A DNA stretch of 13,835 bases from Eubacterium sp. GTDB taxonomy: Bacteria; Bacillota; Clostridia; Oscillospirales; Acutalibacteraceae. Every line of letters begins with the position of its first letter. Position 1 is the first letter of the stretch. The notes beneath the pieces were generated by a model. The model was not told the DNA's origin. It saw only the letters and a list, made by a program, of their open reading frames with translations, and did no database searches. Shown here in pieces: positions 5,993 to 12,829 of the stretch. A program made the translations under genes and the position numbers. Where the stretch lies: positions 1 through 13,835 of the forward strand of contig JAIDVA010000016.1 in NCBI GenBank assembly GCA_029059925.1, read 5' to 3'.

Positions 5993-6919
5993 TTATATTG
6001 CTGAATTGATGAAATTCACAATATAATCAAAAACATCCTGATAATTGGTCTCGTTGAGAATTTCATGTCTGCCGGCAGGAAAAAGTTTTATTTGTGCTTT
6101 GGTATGGTCTGTCGCTTTGAGACCGTCATAAATTTCCTTAATACCCTTCGCATAATTGCCGACCGGATCCATTGAACCACTGATAACAAGAATAGGAATA
6201 TCCTTAGGGACACTGTTATACCACTCCTTGGAATTGGCATTGATATTAAGTTTTATAAGATCATTCATCCCCTGCGCAGAGAACAAAAATCCACAGTAAG
6301 GATCATCAATATATTCATCAACAATTCTGTTATCTCTTGTAAGCCAATCAAATGCGGTACGCTTTTCAAACTTATTGTTGTATGCACCGAAGGTCATCTT
6401 GTCAAGCGTTTTTGATTTATGCTTCGCACCCTTTACCTTAGCAACAAGTGATGACACAGCATCACCTATACCTGCTATCGGATTAGCACCGCCTGTGCCC
6501 ATATAAATTGCAGCAGCAAAGCCTGCATCTGCATACCACGCAGTAAAGCAGCGTACTATAAATGAACCCATTGAATGACCCATAACAATAATTTTTTTGT
6601 CGGGATAAGCCTCTTTCGCCTTGTCAAAATTCGTCTTTAAATCCTTGACAAGATTAATATAACCGTTTTTATCGCCGAAAAATCCTGTTTCAGCAGTCTT
6701 TTGATTTGATCTGCCGTGATTTGCCATATCGTGCATAAAAACAGAAAAGCCGTTATCTGTAAGGTATTCAATAAATTTATAATACCTTCTCTGATGCTCT
6801 GCCATACCGTGGTGAATAACAACAACAGCCTTCACCTGCTCATCATCAGGATAATACTCACAGCCATATATATCACATACATCTGTAGCTGACCTGAAAT
6901 TGTAATCTCTGAATTTCAT
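5993..6919 (-). CDS. Alpha/beta hydrolase, monoacylglycerol lipase/lysophospholipase-like
   Basis: A serine hydrolase of the Hydrolase_4 type, probably acting on lysophospholipids, monoacylglycerols or related esters in the cytoplasm. The exact substrate cannot be read from the sequence. The 308 residues have the usual order: oxyanion region VVIHHGMAEH (about 33-42), HDMANHGRS (63-71), nucleophile elbow G114-H-S116-M-G118, catalytic Asp at D251 in ISGSMDPVG, and catalytic His at H285 in PAGRHEILNE. There is no signal peptide or membrane segment. GAGAGGGG lies 8 nt before the ATG. It follows mscL by 37 nt with no terminator between, so it is probably the last gene of the operon that starts at 9872. 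Confidence 0.9.
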   Translation of the reverse strand: MKFRDYNFRSATDVCDIYGCEYYPDDEQVKAVVVIHHGMAEHQRRYYKFIEYLTDNGFSVFMHDMANHGRSNQKTAETGFFGDKNGYINLVKDLKTNFDKAKEAYPDKKIIVMGHSMGSFIVRCFTAWYADAGFAAAIYMGTGGANPIAGIGDAVSSLVAKVKGAKHKSKTLDKMTFGAYNNKFEKRTAFDWLTRDNRIVDEYIDDPYCGFLFSAQGMNDLIKLNINANSKEWYNSVPKDIPILVISGSMDPVGNYAKGIKEIYDGLKATDHTKAQIKLFPAGRHEILNETNYQDVFDYIVNFINSAI

Positions 6920-6956
6920 AAATTTACCCCTCTCAAATTATGAAAAAATATATGTA

Positions 6957-7388
6957 TTATTCCTCGTCAATTATGTCCGAGGTACAATGACAGCACTTAA
7001 CCGCGTCAATCGGAATTTCACTTTTACAAAACGGACAAATCTTTGTTGTAGGCTTTTCCTCAATTTTATTTTTATCCTCAGTTATCTTTTTTCCGATTGA
7101 CACAGCCTTATTGACAGTCTTAACAATGCAAAAGATAATCAGTGCCATAATGAGAAAATTGATAACCGCAGAAAGGAAAGCACCGTAATCAATATAATTT
7201 TCACCGATAAGATGCAGCTTGCCCTGAATTTCGGCCCCGCCGATACAGTTAATAAGCGGCTTTATAATATTATCAGTAAGCGAGGTTACAATTCCCGAAA
7301 AAGCACCGCCGATAATAACACCGACTGCAAGATCCATTACATTGCCCTTAGAAATAAATTCTTTAAACTCTGCAAAAAACTTTTTCAT
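6957..7388 (-). CDS. mscL: Large-conductance mechanosensitive channel MscL with C-terminal zinc ribbon
   Basis: MscL is a homopentameric membrane valve that opens at high membrane tension and releases solutes during osmotic downshock. The 143 residues start KKFFAEFKEFISKGNVMDLAVGVIIGGAF, the conserved N-terminal helix and first transmembrane pore segment. A periplasmic loop and the second transmembrane helix (about 70-90) follow. The cytoplasmic tail carries CPFC (C118, C121) and CCHC (C132, C133, C135), a zinc-ribbon-like element in place of a plain helical bundle end. I believe similar tails occur in other Firmicutes MscL. GAGG precedes the ATG by 8 nt. Mid-operon position. Confidence 0.95.
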   Translation of the reverse strand: MKKFFAEFKEFISKGNVMDLAVGVIIGGAFSGIVTSLTDNIIKPLINCIGGAEIQGKLHLIGENYIDYGAFLSAVINFLIMALIIFCIVKTVNKAVSIGKKITEDKNKIEEKPTTKICPFCKSEIPIDAVKCCHCTSDIIDEE

Positions 7389-7441
7389 TTATACATCCTC
7401 TTTTCTCACCGCTTATATAGGCTGAATATATTTTAATATTA

Positions 7442-8308
7442 TCATATTACACCTGTAAAATCAAATAGTGGAATAAACTTTGTGTCAGCTGACGAAAGCT
7501 CCTGAATAAACAGCTTATCCATTGTGTTGAGCAAGGCATAATCAACGACCTTATCATATTCTCTCTTGGTTATTGTTCTGTTAATTTCGGGCAAATCGTC
7601 AAGTCTGCCGCAAGGCACATATTGCGCCATAAGAGAAAGATATGTATCCGGAAGATTATTCTTAAACCAATCTATAATTGTGATTGAAGAATTTGTGTTC
7701 TGAGGCAATATAAGATGACGGACAATCAAGCCGTTTTTCATCATATCCCCATCAAAGGAATCTTCAACCTGCCTGCGCATTTCAAGTATAGCGGCGGATG
7801 CCTTTTCAAAATAATCCTCTGCTTTTGAATATCGTAATGCTTTATCTGCTCTTATATATTTTAAATCAGGCAAATAAATATCAATTAATCCGCTCAGCTT
7901 TTTGAGCGTTTCAACTTCCTCATATCCGCTGCTGTTATACACAATCGGAACAGGGCTGTGCCATTTTGACAAAACAGCTGCCAGTCTGCCGGCATAATGT
8001 GTCGGATTAACAAGATTTATATTTTCAGCACCTTGTTTAATCAGTTGCTCAAAAATTTCAACAAGCCTTTCATCGGTTATATCAACACCCTTATTGTCAC
8101 GGCTGATTTCACAATTCTGACAAAAGGCACAACGCAGATTACAGCCGCTGAAAAAAACTGTACCGCTTCCGTTTTTACCGCTGATACAAGGTTCTTCCCA
8201 AAAATGGAGTGCCGCACGTGCTACTCTGAAAGCATTTTTACTTTGGCAATAGCCGACAGTATGACCTCTGTCAACATTACAATGTCTGGGACAAATTGAA
8301 CAAATCAT
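7442..8308 (-). CDS. PflX-type radical SAM protein (pyruvate formate-lyase activase homologue)
   Basis: This belongs to the uncharacterised branch of radical SAM proteins related to pyruvate formate-lyase activating enzyme (COG1313). The 288 residues start with a cysteine cluster, C3-x2-C6-x3-C10-x10-C21 (ICSICPRHCNVDRGHTVGYC), which could hold another metal or Fe-S centre. The motif EEPCISGKNGSGTVFFSGC comes next, then the radical SAM cysteines C56-x3-C60-x2-C63 (GCNLRCAFCQNC). Conserved downstream stretches include NLVNPTHYAG and YNSSGYEEVETL. The substrate is unknown and no glycyl radical enzyme is encoded here. The start codon overlaps the rsmI stop by 4 nt (ATGA), so translation is coupled to an rRNA methyltransferase. 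Confidence 0.88.
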   Translation of the reverse strand: MICSICPRHCNVDRGHTVGYCQSKNAFRVARAALHFWEEPCISGKNGSGTVFFSGCNLRCAFCQNCEISRDNKGVDITDERLVEIFEQLIKQGAENINLVNPTHYAGRLAAVLSKWHSPVPIVYNSSGYEEVETLKKLSGLIDIYLPDLKYIRADKALRYSKAEDYFEKASAAILEMRRQVEDSFDGDMMKNGLIVRHLILPQNTNSSITIIDWFKNNLPDTYLSLMAQYVPCGRLDDLPEINRTITKREYDKVVDYALLNTMDKLFIQELSSADTKFIPLFDFTGVI

Positions 8309-9135
8309 AATAAAGCCTTATAAATATCGCCTTTCTTAAACGGTGTCTGAGATGCAATTTCTTTAGCAGCATTATTGACAGACATCCCCTTTTCAACAAG
8401 CTGTCTGGCCATATTCACCGCTGTATCAAGCGTTATCTCTGATATCTGTTCGGCTTTTTTACCCTCAACAATCAATACAATTTCGCCTTTAAGAGAACCA
8501 TTGCAATACTGCTCACAGGCATCAGACAAGGTAGTTCTGATCACCTGCTCATGTATTTTTGTAATCTCACGGACGATTGCAAGCTGCCTGTCGCCTAACA
8601 CCTTATGCAAATCCTGTAAAGTATTTGCCAGCTTATGCGGTGCCTCGTAAAAAATAAGCGTTCTTTTTTCTTCCTTGATTTCCTCTAAGTGTTCTCGTCT
8701 TGATTTTTTATTAACAGATAAAAAGCCTTCAAAGGTAAAACGCCCGCTCTCCATTCCCGATATCGCAAGAGCAGTTGCAAAAGCAGTCGGTCCCGGAACC
8801 GACTCAACCGCAATACCCATTTCATGACAAAGGGCTACAAGATCCTGACCAGGATCGGAAATGGCAGGCATACCTGCATCTGTCACAATCGCACAGCTTT
8901 CGCCGCCTGCAATACGTGAACAGATATATTCGCCACGCTCGCGCTTGTTATGTTCAAAATAGGACACCATTTCTTTTTTGATATCAAAATGGTTTAACAG
9001 CTTCATTGTTACACGCGTATCCTCAGCTGCTATAAAATCAACTGCTGAAAGTATTTCAACCGCACGCGGTGATAAATCACCAAGATTGCCTATCGGTGTT
9101 CCGACAACATATAATTTTCCGTTATTATTTCTCAT
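8305..9135 (-). CDS. rsmI: 16S rRNA 2'-O-ribose C1402 methyltransferase RsmI
   Basis: RsmI methylates the 2'-OH of cytidine 1402 in the decoding centre of 16S rRNA using S-adenosylmethionine. The 276 residues show the family signatures GTPIGN (12-17), AEDTR (37-41), DAGMPAISDPG (86-96) and VPGP (113-116) of the tetrapyrrole methylase fold, with a small C-terminal domain. The ATG shares one base with the stop of the upstream methyltransferase gene (TAATG), and the gene's own stop overlaps the next start. This RNA-modification pairing (YabB-type plus RsmI) is also found in Bacillus, there with a GIY-YIG gene between, which is missing here. Confidence 0.96.
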   Translation of the reverse strand: MRNNNGKLYVVGTPIGNLGDLSPRAVEILSAVDFIAAEDTRVTMKLLNHFDIKKEMVSYFEHNKRERGEYICSRIAGGESCAIVTDAGMPAISDPGQDLVALCHEMGIAVESVPGPTAFATALAISGMESGRFTFEGFLSVNKKSRREHLEEIKEEKRTLIFYEAPHKLANTLQDLHKVLGDRQLAIVREITKIHEQVIRTTLSDACEQYCNGSLKGEIVLIVEGKKAEQISEITLDTAVNMARQLVEKGMSVNNAAKEIASQTPFKKGDIYKALL

Positions 9136-9872
9136 TATTTATCATACCCATCGGCATATGAACCGTAAATATCAAGCATTTCTTCAGTAAATTTGCCGTT
9201 TTCTTTTTTTATTATCAGCTGTGGCTCAACACGTAAAAAAGGCTTAGCACCCTTCTGTCCCTGAATTAAAAAAAGGAATGGCTGTTCGCCCTGTCTGTCC
9301 TGCACAAACCTTAAGCGCTTCGGCTCAAGCTTATATTTTCTCATCAGCTCAATGGTATCAACCAAGCGTTCGGGTCTGTGGCACATACAAAACTTACCGC
9401 TGTATTTAAGAAGATATGCGGCCGCCTTGACTGCATCCTCAATATTACAGCACACCTCATGGCGGGCTATTCTTGCACTTTCACCAAGTGATTCAATACC
9501 TGTTCCTACAGGCTTATACGGCGGATTCATCGTAACAAGAGAAAACTCCTCAGCCGCAAAAACCTTGTCAATTTCCCTCAAATCACAATTATACGGTCTA
9601 AGTCTGCTGTGTAAATTATTCTGCTCAATAGTATAGCAAACCTGTTCATAGGCATTCTGCTGAATATCGAGACAGGATACATTATTAATTTTTTCATTTC
9701 TCAGCCACAGAAGCGGAATAATTCCACAGCCTGTTCCCATATCAAGTGCCTTGTCTCGTGGCTTAATGCCTGCAAAATGAGAAAGTATAACTGCATCTGT
9801 ACCGAAAGTGTGATTATCACTCACTGCAATTTTTATGTCATCCGACAATCGTTCAAATCTATACATATCCAT
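9135..9872 (-). CDS. tRNA1(Val) (adenine-N6)-methyltransferase-like protein (TrmN6/YabB family)
   Basis: A class I SAM-dependent N6-adenine methyltransferase of COG4123; characterised members methylate A37 of a valine tRNA. The 245 residues have the SAM-binding loop ALDMGTGCGIIPLL (42-55), an acidic CLDIQ at strand 2 (67-71), and the catalytic motif N116-P-P-Y119. The N-terminus ERLSDDIKIAVSDNHTFGTDAVILSHFA matches the family opening, so the start must be near here. Two ATGs are possible, 9872 and 9866 (codon 3). There is no ribosome binding site before either, and the promoter -10 box ends one base before the first. Initiation at 9866 on a leaderless message is the most consistent reading. 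First gene of the operon running to 5993. Confidence 0.9.
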   Translation of the reverse strand: MDMYRFERLSDDIKIAVSDNHTFGTDAVILSHFAGIKPRDKALDMGTGCGIIPLLWLRNEKINNVSCLDIQQNAYEQVCYTIEQNNLHSRLRPYNCDLREIDKVFAAEEFSLVTMNPPYKPVGTGIESLGESARIARHEVCCNIEDAVKAAAYLLKYSGKFCMCHRPERLVDTIELMRKYKLEPKRLRFVQDRQGEQPFLFLIQGQKGAKPFLRVEPQLIIKKENGKFTEEMLDIYGSYADGYDK

Positions 9873-9901
9873 ATTATAACAATTAAGAAAATATTTTTCA
9901 A
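9873..9901 (-). promoter_or_regulatory. Operon promoter abutting the start codon
   Basis: On the minus strand: TTGAAA (9896-9901), exactly 17 bp, TATAAT (9873-9878), then immediately ATGGATATG. A transcription start the usual 7 nt past the -10 would be at about 9866, the A of the second ATG. This predicts a leaderless or nearly leaderless mRNA. Confidence 0.75.
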
Positions 9902-9927
9902 TATATATAAACTATAATCGAAATAAA

Positions 9928-9953
9928 AACACGAGCGGATAACCACTCGTGTT
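9928..9953 (-). terminator. Terminator after the 277-residue membrane protein gene
   Basis: AACACGAG pairs with CTCGTGTT, with an inner GG/CC, and on the minus strand it is followed by TTTTATTTCG. It lies 15 bp past the stop of the gene above and separates it from the methyltransferase operon promoter. It could work weakly on the plus strand too. Confidence 0.8.
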
Positions 9954-9967
9954 CTGTTTCTAAAATA

Positions 9968-10801
9968 TTATCCTGCAAGGAATTCGGACACATTATCGTA
10001 ATCCTTAACCTTTTCGGCATTATTTTCAATAATACGCTCTTTGAAAGAAAGTCTTTTCTTTCTCGGCTTGAGAGCCTCTGTATATCTTCTTGATACTGCA
10101 ATGAAGATTGCGAAAATATATGGCATACCAAGATTTGTTTCAAGCAATGAATTGATAATCATTGGAGAAATAGCAGTTACATCCTTTCCTGTAACACCTA
10201 AATCAGCAGAACGAATTCCTCCAAGATACAAACCAATTTCCCAGCCTGCCTGTACCAGAATTCCAATGATTAAAAGCCACGGGATATTTACTCTTTCAAC
10301 CTTCTTTTTACAGCTCATATTCCATACGAATAATAATACATATCCGACAAACAGGATTAAAGCCATCCAACCATGATAAGCTCCTGTTTCACGCCAAATT
10401 GTAATTGAGTAATCGTGTGAACCAAAGGTTTTTGTGAGAAGCGGACAGCATATCCACCAACCTAATATAAGTGTGGTCCATTCAAACAAATTTTTATCCT
10501 TTGAAATCCAAAGCCAGATCCACGTAAAATTAGTAAATCCATAACTCATTGACATCCACATAAGAACCCAGAACAACTGACTCTCTGTTCCTTCTGCACC
10601 ATTCATAAGCAAGTGGCGAGAACCGGTTGCTAAGTGGAATATTCCGAAATCAACAATCTGATACAGAATACCTGCAAGAAAACCTACGATTACAGTTGTG
10701 TACTTCTTTTTATAAATCAACAGACCTGTAAAAAGAACAAGAAATGCAATGTCAAGCCACATATAAAATGGCTCAAACACTCTTTGTGCAACAACTTCCA
10801 T
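9968..10801 (-). CDS. Polytopic membrane protein of unknown function
   Basis: I do not recognise this family. The 277 residues contain about seven hydrophobic helices (roughly 13-30, 36-57, 76-98, 106-123, 143-163, 174-194, 218-240) and are unusually rich in Trp and aromatic residues (for example FTNFTWIWLWI and ILGWWICC). The C-terminal 37 residues are charged (EALKPRKKRLSFKERI...) and presumably cytoplasmic. There is no signal peptidase site, nucleotide-binding motif or obvious catalytic motif. The ATG at 10801 is preceded by GAGGGGGTC. It has its own likely promoter and terminator, so it is probably monocistronic, though no terminator was found between it and the gene at 12424 upstream. 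A transporter-like, sensor or enzyme role cannot be chosen from sequence alone. Confidence 0.85.
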   Translation of the reverse strand: MEVVAQRVFEPFYMWLDIAFLVLFTGLLIYKKKYTTVIVGFLAGILYQIVDFGIFHLATGSRHLLMNGAEGTESQLFWVLMWMSMSYGFTNFTWIWLWISKDKNLFEWTTLILGWWICCPLLTKTFGSHDYSITIWRETGAYHGWMALILFVGYVLLFVWNMSCKKKVERVNIPWLLIIGILVQAGWEIGLYLGGIRSADLGVTGKDVTAISPMIINSLLETNLGMPYIFAIFIAVSRRYTEALKPRKKRLSFKERIIENNAEKVKDYDNVSEFLAG

Positions 10802-10864
10802 TTTTTGACCCCCTCAAATAAAAATAAAATATTTTTGAATAAAACAGCTTACAAAATCACTCTC

Positions 10865-10894
10865 ATTTTAAACAAATTTGTTTTCCCGTGACAA
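10865..10894 (-). promoter_or_regulatory. Probable promoter of the 277-residue membrane protein gene, with palindromic spacer
   Basis: TTGTCA (10889-10894), 18-bp spacer, TAAAAT (10865-10870) on the minus strand. The spacer contains most of a perfect 14-bp palindrome AAACAAATTTGTTT (10870-10883), which could be an operator. The leader would be about 57 nt. A second weaker pair, TTGTAA-N17-TATTTT, is closer to the start. Confidence 0.5.
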
Positions 10895-10933
10895 ATAAAA
10901 CAAGAAATAATTAAATAAGCTGAGAATTCCGAA

Positions 10934-12424
10934 TTACCATTTTTGTCTTGAAGCAATCTGTTCTAGCTGCACAGCTTCGTCAATATCATAAAACAGCTTA
11001 AATCGCTTTGCCCAAACAGCCTCATCCACATCGCTGTACCATACATAATCATCATACGGCAGCTGTTCAACCTGAATCGTACCTGCACCGGCCTGTGCAT
11101 CCTGCTGTGCTTTTTCGATTCTTTCATTATTGCATACAGTAATTGTACCATAAATATAGAAAAGATAAATTAATCCGACTGCCGCTGTAATAATGGTTGC
11201 TCTTGATGCCTTTTCGCATTTTTCTTTTACATCCTCATCAAAAAGGCTGTAAAATTCCATACCCAGATAAAGCATCATCACGTATGGTGCAAAGAAGCAT
11301 CGGCTGCCGATTGGAGTTACGACAAACAGAGGAGCAATCATGCATCCTGTGCTGAGAAGAATGAAAAACAGCTTTGCCTTTTGATTAATTTCAAATGGTA
11401 ATATAAATAAGAAAACAATGAATGCAAGAATATAAGCAGCTGTTGCAGCACCCTGTGCAGCTGACAGCAATAACAAAGCTTTAACACCGCTTACTTTAAT
11501 CATAAGCGAGCTTGCAGCAAAAGCAATCATAACAGCAATTGCCATTGTGCCGAATGCTCTGGATTTTTTTGAAAGCTTATTTTTCACTCTGAGCCAGATA
11601 ACAAAGCATATGCCTACAAGGAATATGTTTAAAACAAAGTTGTTAATAAAGCCTTCAGGTGCAATTGTATTAAAATAAGCTTTGAGTGCTCTTGAAATAA
11701 TACCCGAATCATCACCGATGGTTCTGTAGCCATCACTTCCGTCAGCAACAGAACGGTAAACAGAATTTGAAAACATGAGCGCAGTACCGGCAATTGTACC
11801 GATAAAATACGCAATATGCTGAATATAAGCCTTCTTAAATTTAATTATTGCAAATACAATGACATAAACAGCCAAAACAATATTGTACAGCGTCAGATGC
11901 TCAACAATCAAGGTATTGGCAGCACCGAGAATAAGAAGCGGTACTGCTGCAACAGGCGACTGCTTCGGCTTAGCATCACTGTAAATATTTTTGACATAAT
12001 AAATATATATCAATGTAAGGAAAATTGATGTGGTATAGTTTGCAAAACCGCTTGTCCAGACAATTGCCTGTCTTAACAGAGTAACCGGCATAAGCAGCAG
12101 AACAGTTGATATTATAAACACACCGTTTTTCTGCTCACCCGTAAGCTTATTAACAAGAACAATTATGCCTGTCAGGCAAAAGGACATTGCAGCAGACTTC
12201 AACAAATTCGAACGGGTAAGTGCAAGTACAATCAGATTGCCGAAATAACGGCCGCTGTAATTATCAAACCAATTTGAAAGACGGTCAAGCCCTATCTGAC
12301 TTCCCCATGCCCAGTCATCACCGGAATACGGGAACAGCATACATAAAAAAAACAAAAGCACAAAAATTATGCCATATGTTATAAGGCTGCAGCCCTTAAA
12401 TTGTTTATTAGTAGATTTACTCAT
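10934..12424 (-). CDS. Large polytopic membrane protein, DUF6056/GtrII-like
   Basis: A 496-residue integral membrane protein with about 12 hydrophobic helices. After the first helix it reads YSGDDWAWGS (33-42), then NYSGRYFGNL (55-64). This Asp-Asp plus S/N-G-R-Y pattern in the first extracytoplasmic loop is what I associate with DUF6056 and with membrane glycosyltransferases of the GtrII/GT-C kind, where acidic loop residues take part in catalysis. It may therefore transfer a sugar from a lipid carrier to a cell-surface polymer, but this is inference. The soluble C-terminus (about 450-496) is acidic and aromatic. No other glycan gene lies beside it. The start is supported by GGGGTGAG 3 nt before the ATG and by a strong promoter. 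Confidence 0.86.
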   Translation of the reverse strand: MSKSTNKQFKGCSLITYGIIFVLLFFLCMLFPYSGDDWAWGSQIGLDRLSNWFDNYSGRYFGNLIVLALTRSNLLKSAAMSFCLTGIIVLVNKLTGEQKNGVFIISTVLLLMPVTLLRQAIVWTSGFANYTTSIFLTLIYIYYVKNIYSDAKPKQSPVAAVPLLILGAANTLIVEHLTLYNIVLAVYVIVFAIIKFKKAYIQHIAYFIGTIAGTALMFSNSVYRSVADGSDGYRTIGDDSGIISRALKAYFNTIAPEGFINNFVLNIFLVGICFVIWLRVKNKLSKKSRAFGTMAIAVMIAFAASSLMIKVSGVKALLLLSAAQGAATAAYILAFIVFLFILPFEINQKAKLFFILLSTGCMIAPLFVVTPIGSRCFFAPYVMMLYLGMEFYSLFDEDVKEKCEKASRATIITAAVGLIYLFYIYGTITVCNNERIEKAQQDAQAGAGTIQVEQLPYDDYVWYSDVDEAVWAKRFKLFYDIDEAVQLEQIASRQKW

Positions 12425-12454
12425 AACTCACCCCGAATGATATCATATGTGCTT

Positions 12455-12484
12455 ATTATAAGTTATTTGTCATATAATTGTCAA
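12455..12484 (-). promoter_or_regulatory. Promoter of the DUF6056-like gene
   Basis: On the minus strand: TTGACA (12479-12484), 18 bp, TATAAT (12455-12460), about 24 nt before the likely leader and start. Both hexamers are consensus. It lies downstream of the terminator at 12521-12554, so this gene is transcribed independently of the candidate RNA. Confidence 0.8.
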
Positions 12485-12511
12485 TGCTTGGAAAGAAAGA
12501 TTTGCTTTTCA

Positions 12512-12787
12512 TAAAAAATAATTGAAGCGCAAGCCTAACGACAAGCGCTTCAATCTGTTAATCAGTTTTTCAAGTTATTAATGCAGTTACCCGGTATCTC
12601 TGCCTCGCCCATTCCTCAGCCAAAAACCTTTTTCCATTTCATCCTATATGCCAGTTACTCAGTAAACAAGCGAATCGGCGCATTGTGTTAAAAAGTCCGG
12701 AATATAAAAAATCAATTTCCAAAAGCATGTCATCGGTAGAACTCGGTTTCAATACAAGTTATTCTACATAAGCCGTCGTCACGGCTT
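12512..12787 (-). ncRNA. Candidate structured non-coding RNA, about 275 nt, family not recognised
   Basis: This gap behaves like an RNA gene. On the minus strand a promoter (12794-12822) predicts a start near 12787. From there come AAGCCGT-GACG-ACGGCTT (12787-12770), a bulged hairpin GTAG/AACTTG...CGAGTT/CTAC (12767-12736), GGAAAT...ATATTCC (12720-12699) and ACAA-T-GCG...CGCTTGT (12686-12666). A purine-rich stretch (about 12640-12590) then precedes the terminator at 12554-12521. The region lacks an adequate reading frame: the longest start-to-stop frames are 29 and 16 codons. It shows none of the marks I know for tmRNA, RNase P RNA, SRP RNA, T-box or common riboswitches. 6S-like or a lineage-specific RNA remain possible. 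All pairings were found by eye, without folding or covariation. Confidence 0.5.
12521..12554 (-). terminator. Terminator of the candidate RNA
   Basis: ATTGAAGCGC and GCGCTTCAAT form a perfect 10-bp stem around a 14-nt loop, and the minus strand continues TATTTTTTAT. The poly-T side shows minus-strand use, ending transcripts from the 12555-12830 side before they reach the DUF6056-like gene. Confidence 0.83.
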
Positions 12788-12793
12788 GTGAAT

Positions 12794-12822
12794 ATTTTAA
12801 CATCAAGTTGTCATTTTTGCAA
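12794..12822 (-). promoter_or_regulatory. Promoter of the candidate RNA
   Basis: On the minus strand: TTGCAA (12817-12822), 17 bp, TAAAAT (12794-12799). The predicted start, about 7 nt further, coincides with the first base of the 12787-12770 hairpin. The -35 box lies inside a hairpin just after the TtcA-like gene. Confidence 0.55.
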
Positions 12823-12828
12823 CAACTT
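12805..12828 (-). terminator. Weak hairpin after the TtcA-like gene
   Basis: AAGTTGT and ACAACTT pair around a 10-nt loop starting one base after the stop codon. The following sequence (GATGTTAAAATATT) is AT-rich but has no real T-tract, so termination would be inefficient and read-through into the candidate RNA is possible. Confidence 0.35.
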
Positions 12829-12829
12829 T

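Noticed and set aside
9352..9636. A 94-codon plus-strand frame opposite the TrmN6-like gene
   Set aside because: It lies entirely within the well-supported methyltransferase gene and shows no family features.
12425..12829. A riboswitch controlling the DUF6056-like gene
   Set aside because: The terminator at 12521-12554 is followed by a separate consensus promoter for that gene, and no known aptamer motif was recognised. Attenuation cannot be fully excluded but is less likely than an independent RNA.
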